From positions 62,001 to 126,000 of IMG/VR virus record IMGVR_UViG_3300035171_000016: a DNA stretch of 64,000 nt. One strand, written 5' to 3'. The notes beneath the pieces are model-generated. The model saw only the letters and a list, made by a program, of their open reading frames with translations. It made no database searches and was not told where the DNA came from. Shown here piece by piece: positions 59,094 through 64,000 of this stretch (position 1 is its first letter; the number at the start of each line of letters is the position of its first letter). Origin of the DNA: a virus. The translations under genes and the position numbers were made by a program.

Positions 59094-62000
59094 TTAAGTT
59101 CTTTTAGGAGCGAAGGTTTGATGTAAGATTCCTCCCGGTCTGCTTTGTTGAGTCATTTCTTTTACTATCATTCCTTTAATATTATCGGCTACTTTCGATA
59201 GAACATCCTTGCTATCTTTTTCTGACGTTCCATTTTTAGAATCTGAACTTGATTTAGAGTCGCTAGATGTTACTTCTCCGGTATGATGCATAGAAACATT
59301 TACAGCCACATGATTGGTAACATTAGACTGTGGTTTAGAATCACTATTTTTATTTCCATTCGTTGATAGTTTTTCTTTAATTTGGTTTAAAGCATTTATA
59401 ATTTTAGTTGTTCCATCGTCTGAATTAGATTGTCCGCCAACATATCCTCCATCGGCATATTTAGCTGTAGAATTGAGAGATTTAAAGAAACTAGTTCCGT
59501 ATTTATTAACCGTTTGTGGGCTCATTACATACTCTCCGCCCATAACCATAGCACTAAACTTATCAGAAGAGTTTTCGCCGCCAAAATAACCGCCGCCAGC
59601 AAATTTAGGAATTAATCCGCCACTAGCTCTACTTGTTAGTCCAAAACCATAAGGGTTATAGCTTTGAGTTCCATATGAATTAATACTATTAATAGTAGTA
59701 TTATTTCCAGCAAAATTATTTGCGGCAGAGGAATTTAATGGGCCTTGGCCTTGATTTAAAGCTGATATTTGGTTGTCTGTAGGATTATTACTATTGCTAA
59801 CTTGAGCAAACGCACCAACAACATTACCAACGGCACCCAAATAAGCCAATCCTAAATTTAAATTTTGAGAAAACTTAAAGGCATCTAATTGTTTTTGATA
59901 CTCTCTTTCGGCTAACCTTTTATTAAGGGCGTACTTTTCTCTTGAAAACTTTAATTTATTTTGAGGATTATTATCATCTGTTTGTCCTATAGCGGATAAT
60001 AATGAACTTGTTTTAAAAGAGCCCTTTCCTTTATTAATTAAAAATGCATTAGCTAATGTTATGTCGGTAGAGCTTCCGTTTATTGAAATGGAATCACTAG
60101 TAACACCCGGAAAAGAATTCTTTTTCTTGGGTCTATTAATAAATGCTCCCGGCTGCCTAAACGAGTCCCTTTGTTCCCCTGTTCCGTTTAGGTGATTTAG
60201 ATTATCAACACCAATACGATTTACTGCGTTTTTATTAATAACAAATTCCCCGCCGCTTAAAAATGCCGGAACATCATCTCTTACTCCAGAACCCATATTT
60301 ACAAATCCGCCTTTAGCAAATTTAGGAATATATCCACCAGAAGCTTTTCTATTAGGCGGAGTAGCCGATGGTATTATACTAGGAGCAAAAGAAGCTATAC
60401 CTTTAAAGGCAGCACCAAATAACGAGTTAATTCCAATATTTATAGCCTTAGAAGCTAAACTTTGGGCTAATGATATACCTAAATCTCTAAATGCCTCGCT
60501 TGCATTTTTTGCGCCTTTAGTTATCTCTAATAAATTATAAGATAAATCATTTTTGATTTCCGCTGAAAATTCCTGCAATCCAACAACAGAATCTTTTAGA
60601 AAAGTAGACGTATTATATTGGAATGGAGCCGCAGCCGCTTGTGCGAAGCTAGCCCCAGTTAAAGCTGTACCACCAATTCCGTTTCCGCGCTGAGAAGCCG
60701 CACCAATATTATTTTCTAAGTTTTTAGCAGCGATTCTATCAGTAAAAGCTAATTGAATATCTAAATTTTTATTCTGATTTTCAATTTCATCGTTAATATT
60801 TTTTTGTTTTTCTTCTAATGCTGTAGAAGCAGATATTAAATTTTCTAATATTACTTCTTGAGTTTCTAGTTCTGCGCCAGCAGGAAGAGAAGAGATTTTT
60901 GATTTCGTGCCGTTAATTAAACTATCTATTCCGCTTTTATTTATATTATTAAAATCTACATCCGAAACCGTACCTGATAAATTAGTTGATAGGTTTTTCC
61001 TTTGCGTTGCTAGTTCCGCTTCATATGATTGCGCTCTTTGTATAGCAGCAACTTGGAATGGATTTGCACCAACCTCGCTTCTTTGTAATCCAGAAATTTT
61101 ATTTATTGAATTTCTATCAATAATTCCACTCTGTCTAATATTATTTTGTGCTTTAGCGAATTGTACGTTTAAAAATTTTTCATTATTATTAAACTCGGCT
61201 AATCCTTTAGCATCATTTGAAGCAAGATTAGAACGTAAAACAGACAAGTCTTTAATATACTTTAATAATGAACCATTTATTTTTTCTTTTATAGAAACTA
61301 GTTCGTCCTGAATTGACTTTATAGTTTTATCGTCTAGAGATAGATTGGAAATATTATCTATTTTCCCCCCTAATAAAGTATTTTTTAAATCACCTTCTGG
61401 TAATTTACTTATTTTATTTAAAGACGTTCCAGATATTTTTTTATCATTAGAATTTAAATCGCTAATAACGGTATTTATTAATGCTTGACTCCCTTTAACA
61501 AGACTAACATTTTCTATTTGTTTTGCTATTTGATAGTTTATTTGTTCTGGTGAATTTGAATTAATATTTCCAAAAACAGAAGAAACAAAAGATGAAGATT
61601 TTTTAAATCCAGAATTTATAGATTCGGCATCGCCATTTAATTTATTTTTTTCAATACTATCTTTTAATAATTTTAATAAATCATTTTTACCAGATACTAA
61701 TCCTTCGTTACTTGATATAGATAACTCTGCTTTTAGTTGTTTTTGAGCCTTATCAAACTCGTCTTTATCTTGAGCTAATTTTTCTTGAAAGGAGACATAA
61801 TTTTTAAAATAAGAATTATCTCCAGAATTTAAAATAGATATTTGATTTGCGCCTTGACGATTTATAGCCCTAACATCTATATTGCTTACATCTCTACTTA
61901 AACCTTTTAATATTTTAATATCAAAATTATTTAAAGATTTACTAGAAGACTCTAAAAATTTTATTAAATCAGAATTAATAGTTTCTAAAGCATCATCGTA

Positions 62001-64000
62001 TAACTGAATATTTTTATCAATAACTTTTGAATTTTCTTTATTTGCATTAATATTTGAAGAACTAAATTTTCCAAATAATACTTTTGAAAGAAAATCTGGG
62101 TTATTTTTACCCGCCTCGCTTACTTGTTGAGATATATCTCCAAACTGAGAGCCGAAACCCTTTGAAGATAAAATAGGCTTTAACGCTGAAAGGAATCCAG
62201 ATAGACCGCCAGACCTAGATGATTGAATTTGCTCTAAATCTTTAGGACTTAATACGTCTTGTAATGACTGGCCAGAAGTATTTAGTCTTGTTAATAAAGA
62301 ACTAGAAAATTGTTGAACCCTCTCTAAGTCGGTAGACTCTCTATCCAATCTTTTTCCTCTAAGATACTGTCCAATTACTGGGTCATTTTCTGAATTACCA
62401 GCTCTAGCACTTGTAGTAAAAAACCCTCTTTCAAAACTTTCAAACCCGCCGGGTTTAGATGTTGAATTTAATATGCTAGCATCTTTACCAGAATTAATAT
62501 TTTGACTATTAATAGTTTGAGCAATATCAGCGATATTATTAGCTTCGGAAAAATTTCCACTTGTAACGGCGGACTGTATTCTTCCGCGAAATTCAGACGG
62601 AATACCTGCAAAGGCTATATTTTTTTGACCCTCTAGTAATCTTTTTTGTAAAGCAGTAGCGGATAAATCATTTCCAATACTTGCTAGCTGCTGAGAAATA
62701 GAAACGTAAGAGCTTAAAGAAACCGATGTTTTTTGTGCCGAATCGGTTAATAGCTCTAATCTCTTTGATAAATCTGGAAGGGTATCAGAGAACGCTTTAA
62801 ATACAGTAGGTAATTCCAGTAACGCTCCCACTCCGGCTCCGGCTACGGCTCCTAGCGGATTTCCTCCAGATAATCCTAACCCAGTTAAAGCATATGAGCC
62901 TATATTTCCAGCGGCACCAATAGAAGCGTTTGCTCCACGAGCCGTAGTAGAATTGTTTCCAATTAATCCTTCTGCGGTATTTTGAATTACTCCCGTTAAA
63001 ATAGGAAGAGCAAAAGAACCTAATAATGCCTGTCCAGCAACTCTTTGCCTTGCCCTCTGAAACGATGCGTTTTCTCCTAAATTTTCAGATTCTTTAGATA
63101 GTTTATTATCTTTAAATACAGAATTAAAAATATTTAATTTATCCAATTTTGATTGGAAAATTTTACTTCTATTTTGAAGTTCTTCTTCGATTATCTGGTC
63201 TTCTTGAAGTGAAAGACCTCTATTTAACTCGGCTCTTCCGGGGCCAAGTAATTCATCTCCAGATACTCCAGATTGAAAAATTCTACTAGATAACGCTCCG
63301 CCTTCATTTAATACTTTTGTTACTCCGGCAACATTAGAAGCTCCATTATCAATAGTTCTTATTCCTCTGGTAGTAATTTTGCCACTAGAAGGGTCTTTAG
63401 TTATATCTAAAACCTTAGTAGTATAACTTAATTTTTGAGTATTTTGTATTATTTGAGATTTAAACTTTTGCATCTCTTCGGAACTTTCACTCGCTCCTTT
63501 AGATACTAAACTTAAATATTCATCTATTTGTTTATTAATGATATTAGCCTCTCTAATACCCTTAAATCTTACATCTTCTCTTAATAGTTGTTGTTCTCCA
63601 TTAACTCCGGTAGGCAAAAGAATGCTTTGGTTAACAGTTCTTTGGTTTGCAATATTAAATCTATTGGCTTGTGCATCTAAAATCTTTTTATTATTAGCAA
63701 GATTAAATATAGCATTACCTATTACTGACGTTTCAGAGTTTCCTGCTCCAGAAAAGCTTGGATAAAATTGAAATGCTCCCGGATTAAAGCTTTTAGTTTT
63801 TTGTTCAGCCGTACCAAAGTTTACATCCGACGCTTTTGTAATAGCTTTTATAAAATTATCTAGCGACTCCGTAGATTTCTTTAAGCTAATATTTAAATCA
63901 AGGGTGCTTTTACTTATCTCTGGTAATTGTATAGCATTTTTACCAGTTCCGGCTCCAAGTAATAAAGGAAAGGGTTTTTCTGGTGGAGGCGTTCCGTATC
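59094..64000 (-). CDS. Tail tape-measure protein (5' end beyond the window)
   Basis: The frame is open without a stop from 59094 to the right edge, giving at least 1,635 residues; the apparent start at 63617 is only an internal TTG. It has long helical stretches and a hydrophobic glycine/alanine-rich centre (ALLGSFALPILTG..., LGAVAGAGVGALLELP). Near the C-terminus there are two copies of the tape-measure motif ASGGYIPKFAKGG...VPAFLSGGEFVINK and ASGGLIPKFAGGG...FSAMVMGGEYVMSP. It sets tail length and is ejected with the DNA. Confidence 0.9.
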   Translation of the reverse strand, partial: YGTPPPEKPFPLLLGAGTGKNAIQLPEISKSTLDLNISLKKSTESLDNFIKAITKASDVNFGTAEQKTKSFNPGAFQFYPSFSGAGNSETSVIGNAIFNLANNKKILDAQANRFNIANQRTVNQSILLPTGVNGEQQLLREDVRFKGIREANIINKQIDEYLSLVSKGASESSEEMQKFKSQIIQNTQKLSYTTKVLDITKDPSSGKITTRGIRTIDNGASNVAGVTKVLNEGGALSSRIFQSGVSGDELLGPGRAELNRGLSLQEDQIIEEELQNRSKIFQSKLDKLNIFNSVFKDNKLSKESENLGENASFQRARQRVAGQALLGSFALPILTGVIQNTAEGLIGNNSTTARGANASIGAAGNIGSYALTGLGLSGGNPLGAVAGAGVGALLELPTVFKAFSDTLPDLSKRLELLTDSAQKTSVSLSSYVSISQQLASIGNDLSATALQKRLLEGQKNIAFAGIPSEFRGRIQSAVTSGNFSEANNIADIAQTINSQNINSGKDASILNSTSKPGGFESFERGFFTTSARAGNSENDPVIGQYLRGKRLDRESTDLERVQQFSSSLLTRLNTSGQSLQDVLSPKDLEQIQSSRSGGLSGFLSALKPILSSKGFGSQFGDISQQVSEAGKNNPDFLSKVLFGKFSSSNINANKENSKVIDKNIQLYDDALETINSDLIKFLESSSKSLNNFDIKILKGLSRDVSNIDVRAINRQGANQISILNSGDNSYFKNYVSFQEKLAQDKDEFDKAQKQLKAELSISSNEGLVSGKNDLLKLLKDSIEKNKLNGDAESINSGFKKSSSFVSSVFGNINSNSPEQINYQIAKQIENVSLVKGSQALINTVISDLNSNDKKISGTSLNKISKLPEGDLKNTLLGGKIDNISNLSLDDKTIKSIQDELVSIKEKINGSLLKYIKDLSVLRSNLASNDAKGLAEFNNNEKFLNVQFAKAQNNIRQSGIIDRNSINKISGLQRSEVGANPFQVAAIQRAQSYEAELATQRKNLSTNLSGTVSDVDFNNINKSGIDSLINGTKSKISSLPAGAELETQEVILENLISASTALEEKQKNINDEIENQNKNLDIQLAFTDRIAAKNLENNIGAASQRGNGIGGTALTGASFAQAAAAPFQYNTSTFLKDSVVGLQEFSAEIKNDLSYNLLEITKGAKNASEAFRDLGISLAQSLASKAINIGINSLFGAAFKGIASFAPSIIPSATPPNRKASGGYIPKFAKGGFVNMGSGVRDDVPAFLSGGEFVINKNAVNRIGVDNLNHLNGTGEQRDSFRQPGAFINRPKKKNSFPGVTSDSISINGSSTDITLANAFLINKGKGSFKTSSLLSAIGQTDDNNPQNKLKFSREKYALNKRLAEREYQKQLDAFKFSQNLNLGLAYLGAVGNVVGAFAQVSNSNNPTDNQISALNQGQGPLNSSAANNFAGNNTTINSINSYGTQSYNPYGFGLTSRASGGLIPKFAGGGYFGGENSSDKFSAMVMGGEYVMSPQTVNKYGTSFFKSLNSTAKYADGGYVGGQSNSDDGTTKIINALNQIKEKLSTNGNKNSDSKPQSNVTNHVAVNVSMHHTGEVTSSDSKSSSDSKNGTSEKDSKDVLSKVADNIKGMIVKEMTQQSRPGGILHQTFAPKRT

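Noticed and set aside
63617-64000. Tape-measure gene starting at 63617
   Set aside because: That codon is a TTG and the frame stays open to the window edge with sensible protein sequence, so the true start lies outside the window.

Overview
This 64 kb window is almost certainly part of the genome of a large, AT-rich, double-stranded DNA tailed phage (roughly 30% G+C by eye). The support is a large terminase subunit, a portal protein, a tail-tube-like protein and a tape-measure protein. With them are a near-complete phage replisome, nucleotide-metabolism enzymes, at least seven homing-endonuclease-type genes and about a dozen glycosyltransferases. Genes are tightly packed, often with ATGA or 8-nt overlaps. 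TAA, TAG and TGA all act as stops, so the code is standard. Shine-Dalgarno sequences are essentially absent. A secreted protein with a signal peptide ending ...CYSQ and a lipoprotein with a clear lipobox point to a Gram-negative, possibly Bacteroidota-like host, but the host cannot be fixed from this window.

Layout. 1-12,023 (minus strand): methyltransferase-like fragment, glycosyltransferases, AAA+ ATPase, DnaB helicase, a stand-alone ligase domain Ia, GMP reductase, a NUMOD-repeat protein, Vsr-like nuclease, RecA/UvsX-like recombinase, dCMP deaminase, GDP-mannose dehydratase. 12,109-24,766 (mostly minus): GIY-YIG homing endonucleases, more glycosyltransferases, many small unknown genes, an envelope/lysis-like cassette, ThyX, primase, then a 593-bp non-coding region full of hairpins next to an HNH gene. 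24,869-44,289 (plus): dNMP kinase, sigma-like factor, B12-dependent ribonucleotide reductase with an HNH gene behind it, glycosyltransferases, metallopeptidase, DUF4326-NADAR fusion, PD-(D/E)XK proteins, a replicase split as PHP / exonuclease / polymerase core, two TAGT-like glycosyltransferases, and small proteins including an SSB-like one. 44,286-54,720 (minus): terminase, ERCC4-type nuclease, a second sigma-like factor, zinc-ribbon and SSB-like proteins, and a GT4-GT9 glycosyltransferase gene cut in two by a LAGLIDADG gene. 54,822-59,091 (plus): portal, tail-tube-like protein and a probable structural protein. 59,094-64,000 (minus): tape measure, open at the right edge.

How the genes fit together. 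Helicase, primase, polymerase, exonuclease, recombinase and SSB candidates make the replisome. NrdJ, dCMP deaminase, ThyX, dNMP kinase and GMP reductase feed it; GMP reductase and the dCMP deaminase/ThyX pair would push G toward A and C toward T pools, which suits an AT-rich genome. GDP-mannose dehydratase and the many glycosyltransferases imply glycosylation of virion, host surface or DNA.

The most distinctive observations are: (i) fourteen TTGAC / 17-bp spacer / TAATAT-type promoters, twelve of which sit so close to the start codon that transcription should begin at or within about two bases of the ATG (leaderless mRNAs); (ii) the glycosyltransferase gene split by a LAGLIDADG gene; (iii) a replicase with PolC-like order divided over three genes; (iv) the DUF4326-NADAR cluster; (v) hairpins that bury the start codons of two homing-endonuclease genes; and (vi) the structured non-coding region at 23,709-24,301. 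Three very short membrane-protein genes are added here from direct reading.
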